Positions 15,546-24,020 of a stretch of DNA of 36,495 nt are shown one piece after another. The stretch lies in the IMG/VR virus record IMGVR_UViG_3300009093_000086, positions 1 to 36,495 of that record. One strand, given 5' to 3'. The notes below the pieces were generated by a model. The model did not search any database. It saw only the letters and a list, made by a program, of their open reading frames with translations, and was not told the DNA's origin. How positions within the stretch are numbered: position 1 is the stretch's first letter; every line of letters starts with the position of its first letter. The stretch comes from a virus. Position numbers and translations under genes: made by a program.

Positions 15546-15832
15546 ATCCGGGCCCGCTCACACCGCGCAAGCTGGCATGGATGGCCGAGGGCATGCGCGA
15601 AGAGTGGTGGAACCACACCAGCCACTTGATGGCCGCGCTTCACAATTCCAACCCCTATCGAAAAGGCGACGTCAAGGCTTCAGATTTCAATCCGACGCTT
15701 CGAAGCAGCCGCAGTGAGCCCGACATCATGCTGCCGCTGTCACAACTGTCTGGCCTGATCGTCAAAGAGCATCGTACGCCCGGGAAACTCATTGGCGGCG
15801 GGACTCAGCCGATCATTCCACCAAAGAAGTAA
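15512..15832 (+). CDS. Tail assembly chaperone, -1 frame extension (gpT-like)
   Basis: In the -1 frame relative to the upstream chaperone, a conserved-looking stretch begins AIYKLAGLIGVDPGPLTPRK and continues LAWMAEGMREEWWNHTSHL. This is the standard opening of second-frame tail chaperones. From 15359 to the ATG at 15581 this frame has no ATG, GTG or TTG, so the conserved part before 15581 can only be made by frameshifting. If no shift occurs, ATG 15581 would give an 83-residue protein lacking this N-terminus. The end abuts the tape-measure gene by three bases. The left limit given is the start of the conserved part, not a start codon. Confidence 0.65.
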   Translation, partial: AIYKLAGLIGVDPGPLTPRKLAWMAEGMREEWWNHTSHLMAALHNSNPYRKGDVKASDFNPTLRSSRSEPDIMLPLSQLSGLIVKEHRTPGKLIGGGTQPIIPPKK

Positions 15833-15835
15833 GCC

Positions 15836-17869
15836 ATGTCATCCCAAGCCATTCGAGCCGGCGGCGCATTCGTCGAAATCTTTGCCGACGATTCAAAACT
15901 CATGCGCTCGCTGGCCAAGAACCAGGTTGCCTTGAAGAAATGGGGCAAGACTGCATCGGCCGCCGGTACCAAGCTCATTGCCGCCGGAACGGCGATGCTC
16001 GCCCCCTTGCTGGCGGCCACGCGGGCCTATGCGTCTATGGGAGCCGAGATGGCGCGTGGTGCACAAAAAACCGGTATGGCCGTCGAGTCGCTGTCGCAAC
16101 TCAAATATGCCGCCAATCAGAGCGGCGTGGAGTTCGAAAAGCTCGAGACCGGCATCGCTAGGATGAATCGATCGATACTCAATGCCGCACAGGGCAGCCA
16201 GCAATCGCAGGAAGCCTTTGCCCATTTGGGCCTGTCGGTCGCTCAGCTTTCGCGCATGAAGCCCGAGGAACAATTCCGCGCGATCGCCGAGGCTCTGTCG
16301 AAGATCAAAAACCCCACGCTCCGCAGCGGGCTTGTGCAGCAGATCTTTGGACGCAGCGGCACAGAGCTATTGCCATTGCTCAACCAGGGAGCCGCCGGCA
16401 TCGACAAGATGATGAAGCGCGCCGATGAACTGGGCTTGACCATGAGCACCAGCGCAGCAAACGGGGCGCTGGCGTTCGACCAAAAGCTCAATGACCTGTG
16501 GCAAGTGGTCAAAATGGGCGTGTTCCAGATCGGCGGCGCGCTTGCCCCGGTGCTCGATACGGTCACCGGTTACATGATCAAGGGCATCGGCGTGGTGCGC
16601 GATTTCATCAGCCAGCACCAGGGCCTGATCATCGCCGCGGCCGGATCTGGCGCTGCACTACTCGCTGGCGGAATAATTCTTAAAGGCGTTGGCGCGGTGC
16701 TCAGCATCGCGTCGGGAGCTGTCGGCATCTTCAGCACCGGGCTGGCCATTGCCGGTGCCGTGATGGGTGCCGCGCTGTCGCCACTGGGGCTTATGACGGT
16801 CGGGCTGCTGGGCGGCGCCGCTGCATTCCTGTATCTCACGAAGGCCGGTGCAGCCACGCGAGAGTACCTGTCGGGTGTATTTAGCGACCTGCGCGACGAG
16901 ACCGTGACAGCCTTCCAAGGCATCCGCAATGCCATGGCCGCCGGCGATTGGGGCCTGGCTGCAAAAATCCTCTGGACCTACGTCAAGCTCGAATCGCTCA
17001 AGGGCAAGACTTTCCTGCGCTCGACATGGATCAGCATCAAAGCGGAGACATTGGACATTTGGTCCAGCACCGTCGAAGGCATCGAAAAGCTCTGGTCCTA
17101 TGCCAAGGAATATCTGTCCAACTGGGATGGTGTGCGGACAGCGATAACGAAGGTCACCAATTGGTTCAAATCCACTTGGGAAAACGTCATCGACTACGTT
17201 GCCGACAAGTTTGCCAATCTCATGATCGAGCGCGACTTCGCCAAGCGCGAGAAGGAGATCAGAGCTCAGGGCAAACGACGTGGATTGTCTGAGACCGACA
17301 TTCAAAAGCAGGTGGACGACGAACGGAAGTTTCAACTTCAGCAGCGGGATTCAAATCGCGCCGATAGGGACCGGCAGAAGGAAGCTGAATACAACGCAAA
17401 GCAGCGCGCTGCAGATGATGCCTACAAGGCCGCACATCCCGAGCTCGTTCAGCAGGAAGAAGCCGCTCGCAAACGCATTGAGGATGAGCAGAAGGCCCGC
17501 CGCGGTGCCAATGACGATGAAGCCGCGAAGGCACGTCAGGACGCGATCGACCAGGCATCACAGGAGCTTTCCGATCTGAAGAAGCAGCTCGCGGCCGGCG
17601 CCCAGCAGGCCCAGGCCGAAGCCGGCAAGAGCCGCACATTCAATACACCAACGTTCGATCAGAACGCCGCCGCCGATGGGCTTGAAGGGATGATGAAGTC
17701 CACCGTCGCCGGCACCTTCAGTGCCGCGGGCGCTTTTGGTCTGGGCAGCGGCAATACAACCGAGCGCATCGCCAAGGCGACTGAGAAAACCGCCCAATTC
17801 GTCGAGATGATTCTGAAAGAGGGCAAAGGCGGCGCGAAAAGTGCCGCTGGCCTCAGCTTTGGGAGTTAG
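15836..17869 (+). CDS. Tail tape-measure protein
   Basis: At 677 residues this is one of the longest structural proteins of the late unit. It opens with a tape-measure pattern: SKLMRSLAKNQVALKKWGKT, ARGAQKTGMAVESLSQLKYA, FAHLGLSVAQLSRM, and KNPTLRSGLVQQIFGRSG. A hydrophobic Gly/Ala-rich block lies at about 262-340 (LIIAAAGSGAALLAGGIILK onward), as in tape-measure proteins that insert into membranes on DNA delivery. A charged coiled coil spans 455-600. By the usual rule of about 0.15 nm per residue, the tail would be near 100 nm. It follows the chaperones, as expected. Confidence 0.88.
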   Translation: MSSQAIRAGGAFVEIFADDSKLMRSLAKNQVALKKWGKTASAAGTKLIAAGTAMLAPLLAATRAYASMGAEMARGAQKTGMAVESLSQLKYAANQSGVEFEKLETGIARMNRSILNAAQGSQQSQEAFAHLGLSVAQLSRMKPEEQFRAIAEALSKIKNPTLRSGLVQQIFGRSGTELLPLLNQGAAGIDKMMKRADELGLTMSTSAANGALAFDQKLNDLWQVVKMGVFQIGGALAPVLDTVTGYMIKGIGVVRDFISQHQGLIIAAAGSGAALLAGGIILKGVGAVLSIASGAVGIFSTGLAIAGAVMGAALSPLGLMTVGLLGGAAAFLYLTKAGAATREYLSGVFSDLRDETVTAFQGIRNAMAAGDWGLAAKILWTYVKLESLKGKTFLRSTWISIKAETLDIWSSTVEGIEKLWSYAKEYLSNWDGVRTAITKVTNWFKSTWENVIDYVADKFANLMIERDFAKREKEIRAQGKRRGLSETDIQKQVDDERKFQLQQRDSNRADRDRQKEAEYNAKQRAADDAYKAAHPELVQQEEAARKRIEDEQKARRGANDDEAAKARQDAIDQASQELSDLKKQLAAGAQQAQAEAGKSRTFNTPTFDQNAAADGLEGMMKSTVAGTFSAAGAFGLGSGNTTERIAKATEKTAQFVEMILKEGKGGAKSAAGLSFGS

Positions 17870-17872
17870 CCA

Positions 17873-18763
17873 ATGCTCTTCATCGAAGAATTATGGAAAT
17901 CGGGTGAGGGCTCGCTTGGGCGCAGCAGCAACGACGTGTATCGCGCGATCGTGTCTGGCGACCCGGACGCAGACAATGCGGATGATCCAGCAACTGTGAT
18001 GTTGTTCGCCATGCCGCATTTCAGCGGCGCGTCAGCTCTCGGAAACATCATCCACACCTTTGATCGAGAGCGCATCGCTCCGGGCAAATGGATCATTACC
18101 GCCAATTATCAAAGCCCAACACTCGACAGGCAGACGAACGATTCGGCATTTTCGTTTTCGACCGGGGGCGGGACTCAGCACATCACCCATAGCCGAAAGA
18201 CTGTGGGCAGCTATTCCGCTTCACAGGATCAGAAACCGCCCGACCATCAGGGCGCGATTGGCGTGACGGACACCGGCATCGACGGTGTCGATATCAAGGT
18301 GCCCGCCGCGCAGTACAGGACCACGTTCTACCTGCCGACCATTTCCCAGGCCTACGTGCAGCAACTGCACAGCCTTACAGCCAACGTCAACTCCGACACT
18401 GTCAACATGAATATTGACGGGGTGAAATTCACCTTCAAATCCGGCGAACTGATGCTTGAAGGTGCCGAGGGATCGAAGCGAAACGGTTTTAGCGATTGGG
18501 AACTGACGCTCAATTGGGCTGCCCAGGCCAACGCGATTGACCTCAGCGTAGGGCCCATCACAGGGATCATCAAAAACGGCTGGGACTATATGTGGGTCCG
18601 GTACCAGACCACGGCCGACGACGACACCAGCGCATTGATTCAGACACCGGCATTTGTGTACGTCGAACAGGTTTACGCCTACTCGCCGCTTGGCGGACTT
18701 ATTCCAGCCAGCGCCTTCACGGTGCCATGGCTGTCTCCCAGCGCTGGCGGCGCACCTATTTAA
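17873..18763 (+). CDS. Tail protein, probably distal/tip component
   Basis: The 296-residue protein begins three bases after the tape-measure stop. It is strand-rich, with NIIHTFDRERIAPGKWIITA, GGGTQHITHSRKTVGSYSAS and GVDIKVPAAQYRTTFYLPTI. The 'YV..LHSLT..VNSD' region and the final SDWELTLNWAAQAN strand resemble proteins that follow the tape measure and form the tail-tip ring in other siphoviruses. No catalytic motif is seen. Its place suits the distal tail protein; the family is not named with confidence. Confidence 0.55.
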   Translation: MLFIEELWKSGEGSLGRSSNDVYRAIVSGDPDADNADDPATVMLFAMPHFSGASALGNIIHTFDRERIAPGKWIITANYQSPTLDRQTNDSAFSFSTGGGTQHITHSRKTVGSYSASQDQKPPDHQGAIGVTDTGIDGVDIKVPAAQYRTTFYLPTISQAYVQQLHSLTANVNSDTVNMNIDGVKFTFKSGELMLEGAEGSKRNGFSDWELTLNWAAQANAIDLSVGPITGIIKNGWDYMWVRYQTTADDDTSALIQTPAFVYVEQVYAYSPLGGLIPASAFTVPWLSPSAGGAPI

Positions 18764-18778
18764 TAGAAGAGGACGAAC

Positions 18779-19216
18779 ATGGCCAATCGTTACATTCGTT
18801 ACGACGACGTTGCAATCAACGGTGACAATGCCGCCACGCCCGTTACGGTGATGGAGCGAGACAACACCGGCAGCTCTGCCGCCGTCAGCTTTACCGCCAC
18901 CAATCTGACTGCTTTGGCATCGCTCTTTCTGGGAGGCGGAACCAAGTCCACCAGCGCGACAATCGACACGTCGGCGGTGATTTGGAAGATCAACGCGGCC
19001 AGCGGCGCTCTCACCGAAACCCTTCCGCCCGCCAGCACGGTTCCGAATCTGGTGTACGCGTACATCAAAACCGACAACAGCACGAACGCCGTGACGATCA
19101 AGGGCAGCGGCTCAGAGAACATCAACGGTGCCAACACTTTCAATCTCACCGCTCAGTACAAGGTGGTGATCATTTGGAGTGATGGGACGCAGTGGTACAT
19201 CCTGTTTAGCAACTAA
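18779..19216 (+). CDS. Tail fibre/spike-like small protein
   Basis: This 145-residue protein ends in a segment common at fibre C-termini: GALTETLPPASTVPNLVYAY, then NAVTIKGSGSENINGA and YKVVIIWSDGTQWYILFSN. Such modules are short beta prisms used for trimer formation or receptor contact. The ribosome site GAAGAGGA precedes the ATG. It follows the tail-tip gene. It may attach to the tip or to the longer proteins after the terminase. Confidence 0.6.
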   Translation: MANRYIRYDDVAINGDNAATPVTVMERDNTGSSAAVSFTATNLTALASLFLGGGTKSTSATIDTSAVIWKINAASGALTETLPPASTVPNLVYAYIKTDNSTNAVTIKGSGSENINGANTFNLTAQYKVVIIWSDGTQWYILFSN

Positions 19217-19217
19217 C

Positions 19218-19862
19218 TTGCCCCTCCAACTTTCCGTCAATCCGCTGCTCCATGCCACCGGCGCGGGATCGATCGAAGATCAATTGCGCCGCCTGCCTCA
19301 CCTGCAGGGCGATCGCCAGCAGGTCATACACCGCGTCCGGCGCGATTTTCGCGATGTGCGCAAGGCGAAAGACGCGGCCGAGGCCATCGGCCATATCCCA
19401 AGACCCGACGAAGCGATTCATTTGGCAGTATCAGGCCGCTTCGCCCTTTGGCATGTTGTGCCGGCCGTGCTGAAACTATCCGGCCAGCCGATCGACGAGC
19501 TGATCATCGCCACGCTTGGATTCAGCAAACGCAATATCTCTGCCGTATGCGAGCTGCTTGATGCGGGCCAGATAGGTAGCGTCCACCTTCTGGCCTCGCA
19601 TTATTTCAAGGGTACTTCGAACGAGATCTACACCCACGCCGAGAAGCTTTTCGCCGATCGACCGGACAAGGCCCATTTCCGCAGTCTCAGGACGCATGCC
19701 AAGGTACTGCTCTTTCGCCTGTCGGACCAGCGCACCATCACTGTTGAATCGTCCGCGAATCTCCGATCCTGCAAAAACATTGAGCAAATGACACTGATCG
19801 GTGATCCAGGCCTGCATGCCTTTCATCGTGGCTGGATTCTCGACCTGTTTAACAGCAAATGA
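19218..19862 (+). CDS. PLD-like protein with single HKD-type motif
   Basis: This protein has about 214 residues from TTG 19218; ATG 19179 would overlap the fibre gene. Residues 160-181 read HAKVLLFRLSDQ... with His160-x-Lys162, Asp170 and ESSAN (177-181). That equals HxK-x7-D-x6-ESxxN, close to HxK-x4-D-x6-GSxxN of phospholipase D-type nucleases and lipases. Helix-rich parts before it include AAEAIGHIPRPDEAIHLAVS and IDELIIATLGFSKRNISAVC. Only one motif is present, so a dimer would be needed, as in Nuc. It precedes the small terminase with an ATGA overlap. A packaging or DNA-processing role is possible but not shown. Confidence 0.55.
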   Translation: MPLQLSVNPLLHATGAGSIEDQLRRLPHLQGDRQQVIHRVRRDFRDVRKAKDAAEAIGHIPRPDEAIHLAVSGRFALWHVVPAVLKLSGQPIDELIIATLGFSKRNISAVCELLDAGQIGSVHLLASHYFKGTSNEIYTHAEKLFADRPDKAHFRSLRTHAKVLLFRLSDQRTITVESSANLRSCKNIEQMTLIGDPGLHAFHRGWILDLFNSK

Positions 19863-20173
19863 AAAAGTCCACCGCACTAGCCATCGCCGCGCTGTCGCCC
19901 GAGCAGGTCAATCAGGTATTCAACTGGATCGTTGCCGGTGGTTCCGAGCACGATATTACCGAAGCGATTGCCCTGAATTATGAAGGCGCGCAGCCCAAAC
20001 CCCTGATCGTGGCAGCGATGCAGCGCATCGCAAAATCGGCCGACGCAGAACCGGACGTCATTCGTGGCTGGTGCATCGAAGCGACCCGACACGTCTACCA
20101 GAGAGCAATCGAGCTTGGCGACTTGGCCACGGCGCTAAGAGCCGTCAAGCAGCTTCATTCCATGGCGACATGA
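19859..20173 (+). CDS. Probable small terminase subunit
   Basis: This 104-residue helical protein overlaps the PLD-like stop (ATGA) and the start of the large terminase. It contains a helix-turn-helix-like stretch, SPEQVNQVFNWIVAGGSEHD followed by ITEAIALNYEG, which resembles the DNA-binding end of small terminases and other phage HTH proteins. Small subunits recognise the packaging site and load the large subunit. The assignment rests on position and fold pattern. Confidence 0.6.
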   Translation: MKKSTALAIAALSPEQVNQVFNWIVAGGSEHDITEAIALNYEGAQPKPLIVAAMQRIAKSADAEPDVIRGWCIEATRHVYQRAIELGDLATALRAVKQLHSMAT

Positions 20174-22224
20174 TGTTCTCCGTCAAAACCAAGCGAGGAC
20201 AGAAGGAACGGCAGCGCAAAGCCGCCTACGCCGCTAAAAGAGCGCGGGGAATTCGCGACGTAGCGGATTCTCGGCCAGATTGTGCCGATCCCGACCGCCG
20301 CGCCGCTGCTCAAGACCTCGAGTGCTTTTTGCGTACCTATCTGCCTCGCACTTTCAACCTGCCATGGTCGGCAGATCATCGGACGGTCATTCAAAAGCTC
20401 GAAACCGTGATGCACGAAGGCGGCCAGTCCGCCTATGCTATGCCCCGCGGCAGTGGCAAGACTTCGATCGTCGAAGGTGCGGTGCTGTTTGCCATCCTGC
20501 ATGGTTTGCGTCGTTTTGTGTCTCTGATTGGAAGTGAAGAAACAGCGGCGGTAGAGATGCTCAAGAGCATTAAAACCGAGCTCGAGACCAACGATCTGCT
20601 GGACGAGGACTTTCACTTCACATGCGGACCCATCCGCGCGCTGGAAGGCATCTCAAATCGGTGTAACGGGCAGCTTTGGAACGCAAAGCGGACGCGAATT
20701 GTTTGGACAGAGAAAAGAATCGTTCTGCCTACCGTCGATGGGAGCCTGTCCAGTGGCATCGTTCTTGATGTAGCTGGCCTCACAGGTCGGATCCGCGGCA
20801 GGAAAGCCAAGCTCGCAAATGGCCAGTCGATTCGCCCAGATCTGGCGTTGCTGGACGATCCACAGACCGATGAATCGGCGCGCAGTCCATCCCAGGTTGC
20901 CCAGCGCGAACGGCTCGTAACCGGTGCCGTGTTGGGGCTCGCAGGGCCCGGCAAAAAGATAGCGGCTGTGATGCCATGCACCGTCATCGCGCCCGATGAC
21001 TTGGCCGATCGGATGCTCAACCGGAAGAAGCACCCGGAGTGGCAAGGCGAGCGGGCCAAGCTCATGAAGAGCATGCCGACCGATACCCAGATGTGGGATC
21101 AATACGCGCAGCTCCGCGCCGACAGCTTGCGCGCTGGCAACAAGGGCCAGGAGGCCACGGAGTTTTATCGAGCCAATCGAGAGGCGATGGACGCGGGCGC
21201 TGAGCCATCATGGCCAGCCCGATTCAACCATGATGAGCTCTCCGCGATTCAGCACGCAATGAATTTGCGGATTGACCACGGCGAAGCAGTATTTGCCGCG
21301 GAGTATCAGAACGAGCCCCTTGCCGAGCAGCTTGGCGAGCAGCAACTAACCGCCGATGAAATCTGCGCCAAGGTGAACAACCTTGAGCGCCGGGCCGTTC
21401 CAATCGGCTGCGAACACATCACATGCTTTATCGATGTGCAAGGCAGCATCCTCTTTTATCTTGTCGCAGCGTGGGCCGACGGATTCACGGGATACATCAT
21501 CGACCGCGGCACTTATCCAGATCAGAAGCGCGACTATTTCACGCTGAACGATATCCAGTACACTCTTGCAAAAGAATTCCCAGGTGGGGAAGAGGCACAG
21601 ATTTACGCGGGACTCGGCAAACTTACCGATCAGCTTTTGGGACGGACGTGGTTGCGCAATGACACCGAAATGAAAATCGGCAAGTTGTTAATCGACGCGG
21701 GCTATAAGACCGACACCATCTACCAATTCTGCCGCCAGTCGAAGCACGCCGCTATCGTGATGCCGAGCCACGGCCGCTACGTCGGTGCCAGCGGGACGCC
21801 ATGGGAACAGTTTAAAGCCGCCCCAGGTGAGAAGATCGGCCATCACTGGCTTACCAAGCCGAGCGAACGGGGAATCAGGCATATCGCGTACGACACTAAC
21901 TTTTTCAAATCGTTCGTCCAAGGGCGCCTGCGCGTGCCCATGGGCGATAAAAGTTGCCTGTCTCTTTTTGGAAAAGCGCCGGCAGCCCATCGAATGCTTG
22001 CCGACCACTTCGCCGCAGAATATGGCGTGAAGACCGAAGGACGCGGCCGAACCGTCATCGAGTTTAAATGCCTGCCCGGCCGTGACAATCACTACTTCGA
22101 CTGCATGGTAGGAGCCACCGCCGCCGCATCGTTGCTTGGCGTGACACTCGACACCGACAAGCCCCTGAAGTCCAAACCCATCCGACGCAGGTATCCACGA
22201 GTCAGCCAGATGAAGGGCTGGTGA
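20170..22224 (+). CDS. Terminase large subunit, gpA-like
   Basis: The 684-residue DNA-packaging motor has Walker A at residues 92-99 (PRGSGKTS) and Walker B with acidic residues LLDDPQTDE (227-235). After the ATPase domain, HITCFIDVQG (Asp422) opens an RNase-H-like nuclease domain, and GRDNHYFDCMVGATAAASLL lies near the C-terminus, as in lambda gpA-type terminases, which suggests cos packaging. An upstream in-frame start (20071) lies inside the small-subunit gene; ATG 20170 overlaps its stop and fits better. The gene lies after the tail genes, not before the portal, which is unusual for a phage of this type. Confidence 0.9.
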   Translation: MMFSVKTKRGQKERQRKAAYAAKRARGIRDVADSRPDCADPDRRAAAQDLECFLRTYLPRTFNLPWSADHRTVIQKLETVMHEGGQSAYAMPRGSGKTSIVEGAVLFAILHGLRRFVSLIGSEETAAVEMLKSIKTELETNDLLDEDFHFTCGPIRALEGISNRCNGQLWNAKRTRIVWTEKRIVLPTVDGSLSSGIVLDVAGLTGRIRGRKAKLANGQSIRPDLALLDDPQTDESARSPSQVAQRERLVTGAVLGLAGPGKKIAAVMPCTVIAPDDLADRMLNRKKHPEWQGERAKLMKSMPTDTQMWDQYAQLRADSLRAGNKGQEATEFYRANREAMDAGAEPSWPARFNHDELSAIQHAMNLRIDHGEAVFAAEYQNEPLAEQLGEQQLTADEICAKVNNLERRAVPIGCEHITCFIDVQGSILFYLVAAWADGFTGYIIDRGTYPDQKRDYFTLNDIQYTLAKEFPGGEEAQIYAGLGKLTDQLLGRTWLRNDTEMKIGKLLIDAGYKTDTIYQFCRQSKHAAIVMPSHGRYVGASGTPWEQFKAAPGEKIGHHWLTKPSERGIRHIAYDTNFFKSFVQGRLRVPMGDKSCLSLFGKAPAAHRMLADHFAAEYGVKTEGRGRTVIEFKCLPGRDNHYFDCMVGATAAASLLGVTLDTDKPLKSKPIRRRYPRVSQMKGW

Positions 22225-22227
22225 TCA

Positions 22228-23208
22228 ATGCCCGGCGATGTGATGAAAACCGTCGCGAACGGTTCGCCCGTTCGACCCTCAGCCCAGTGGCAGAACCGCG
22301 CAAACCGAGCCATCAAAAAGAGCGAGGCAGATGGAAACTCGCTGAGTGCTGGCCAGCCCGGCGTCCGCCAGCCACTCATCACGATCTATGTCCAGAACAA
22401 CAGCGGAGAGGACCGCAAACGCTTCGAAGTTTTGGGGATCGACGGAATTTTGTATGGGCCGGACGACAACAAGGCAGAGTTTGAGAACAACGCAGCTCTC
22501 ACCGGTGTGACACCGGTCGAAAGTCAGCATTTCGGCAACTTCGTTATCTGCGCCGAGCCTATCGCCGATGGCGCCGTTGGCCGCGCTTGGATCATTGGCG
22601 TTTGTTCAGTCCAGATCGATATTCAGAACGTCGGTGATGGATTTGCCGACGTGGAGGATAACGAGCCTGGCCAGCTCAAGAGCGGGCAGCAAGGTGCCGC
22701 ACAGATCCTATGGACCGAGAACGACGAAAACGGGACAGACGACACCGGCATTATGTGGGCGCTGGTGAGATTGACCGGGCCCGGCCCGCTCATCTGCATC
22801 ACCGCGGAACTTACCGGCAAATCGGGCACGCGCTACAGCTGGGAGCAAGCCGCGCCGGACAGTGGCACGGGCGCATGGAGTGTGGTCACCGACGGCAAGA
22901 CCGGATCATTTACAGACAAGCCCGCGATCGATCTCGACGCGTCCGATACCACCGATCTTACGGGTAAATTTGTCGCGCTTGTCCCAGTCACCGGCAGTGA
23001 CGGAAAACTCTGCTATGTCATCGCGGGCGGGCCCGGCGCTGGCGGCGGCATCACCAATGAATTCACCGTGCTCACCAACTTCGTGATCAGTGGAACAACC
23101 GTAGTTGCTTCGACACTGACTGTGACCGTTACGAATGGCCGCATCACCGCCATTGCCGAAGGCGATGAGATCGACCTGGCGGGCAAAGACTGCACTGGCC
23201 TTACCTGA
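22228..23208 (+). CDS. Virion structural protein, unknown family
   Basis: The 326-residue protein starts three bases after the terminase stop. It contains LITIYVQNNSGEDRKRFEVL, GIDGILYGPDDNKAEFENN, and TPVESQHFGNFVICAEPIAD, a pattern I associate with proteins in other planctomycete proviruses. The second half is Gly/Thr-rich with short strands (SDTTDLTGKFVALVPVTGSD) and ends in a beta-solenoid-like stretch. It may be a tail-fibre or baseplate protein. No enzyme motif is visible. Confidence 0.55.
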   Translation: MPGDVMKTVANGSPVRPSAQWQNRANRAIKKSEADGNSLSAGQPGVRQPLITIYVQNNSGEDRKRFEVLGIDGILYGPDDNKAEFENNAALTGVTPVESQHFGNFVICAEPIADGAVGRAWIIGVCSVQIDIQNVGDGFADVEDNEPGQLKSGQQGAAQILWTENDENGTDDTGIMWALVRLTGPGPLICITAELTGKSGTRYSWEQAAPDSGTGAWSVVTDGKTGSFTDKPAIDLDASDTTDLTGKFVALVPVTGSDGKLCYVIAGGPGAGGGITNEFTVLTNFVISGTTVVASTLTVTVTNGRITAIAEGDEIDLAGKDCTGLT

Positions 23209-23219
23209 TCGGGGGGAGC

Positions 23220-24020
23220 ATGGCATTCAAACTTGCGTTCTCCGGTGGGAAGCTGGTCTTTAAAGACGGCGTTCTTGGGATGACAGAGGCGGCCGATACG
23301 AACGGTTTGTGTTATTGCTGCTCCTGTCCCCCAACCATCAATTGCCTCTATCCGGACGGTTCCCCACAGACCTGTTCCAACGGCAAGAACATCGCGTTGC
23401 CGAGCTTTCTAAAAGTGAGCTTGAGCGGAATTGTCGTGCAGGCATGCGTGACAAACTTTCCAGATTGGGCTTCGATCAATGATGGTTGCACATGCCCGCG
23501 CGCCTCTGGCGCTGGAACATGTGGCGCTTCCTACCAATGGTATAACACGGATTTGGATTTCTCGGATTTAACGCCCAATCCGATCAACGATTCACCTTGC
23601 AACTACACGATTGACTTCGATTATAGAACGCCGGGAACCATCGCCATGGCGCTGGGGGATAAATGCTGCACAATCCAGGACGAAGGTATCTTCCCGGTCG
23701 GCTTTAGCTGGCGGGCATCATACGACGCATCAACCCAACTTCTGACGGTCATCGTAATTGCCGGTGACCACGCAGAGACGACCCAAGTCGGTGGGACGAT
23801 TGATGTCATTCCGATTTTCTTTGCCGGTAGGGCAACCGTCCCTTGTGGCACATGGAAGCCGACAGACGTTATCACCATCACCAACTCGCTGACTGTCGGA
23901 CAGGAAATCACCAGCGGGTGGCCTTTGGCCGGCGGTGGCGTGGAACTGTGGGCCATGGCCAGCGGCGGGACTTGCACAATTCAATGTCTCAAAAACGACC
24001 CCGGAACTTATGCCCCTTGA
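23220..24020 (+). CDS. Cys-rich structural protein
   Basis: This 266-residue protein contains about 16 cysteines, including CYCCSC (31-36), CTCP, KCC and CTIQC near the C-terminus. That density is rare in cytoplasmic virion proteins. The rest is strand-rich, with FKLAFSGGKLVFKDGVLGM at the start. GGGGG precedes the ATG. It overlaps the next gene, whose product carries an ERV/ALR thiol-oxidase domain. The pairing suggests disulfide bonds in this protein, perhaps a fibre or adhesin. No signal peptide is present, so the oxidase would need to act without export. Confidence 0.55.
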   Translation: MAFKLAFSGGKLVFKDGVLGMTEAADTNGLCYCCSCPPTINCLYPDGSPQTCSNGKNIALPSFLKVSLSGIVVQACVTNFPDWASINDGCTCPRASGAGTCGASYQWYNTDLDFSDLTPNPINDSPCNYTIDFDYRTPGTIAMALGDKCCTIQDEGIFPVGFSWRASYDASTQLLTVIVIAGDHAETTQVGGTIDVIPIFFAGRATVPCGTWKPTDVITITNSLTVGQEITSGWPLAGGGVELWAMASGGTCTIQCLKNDPGTYAP

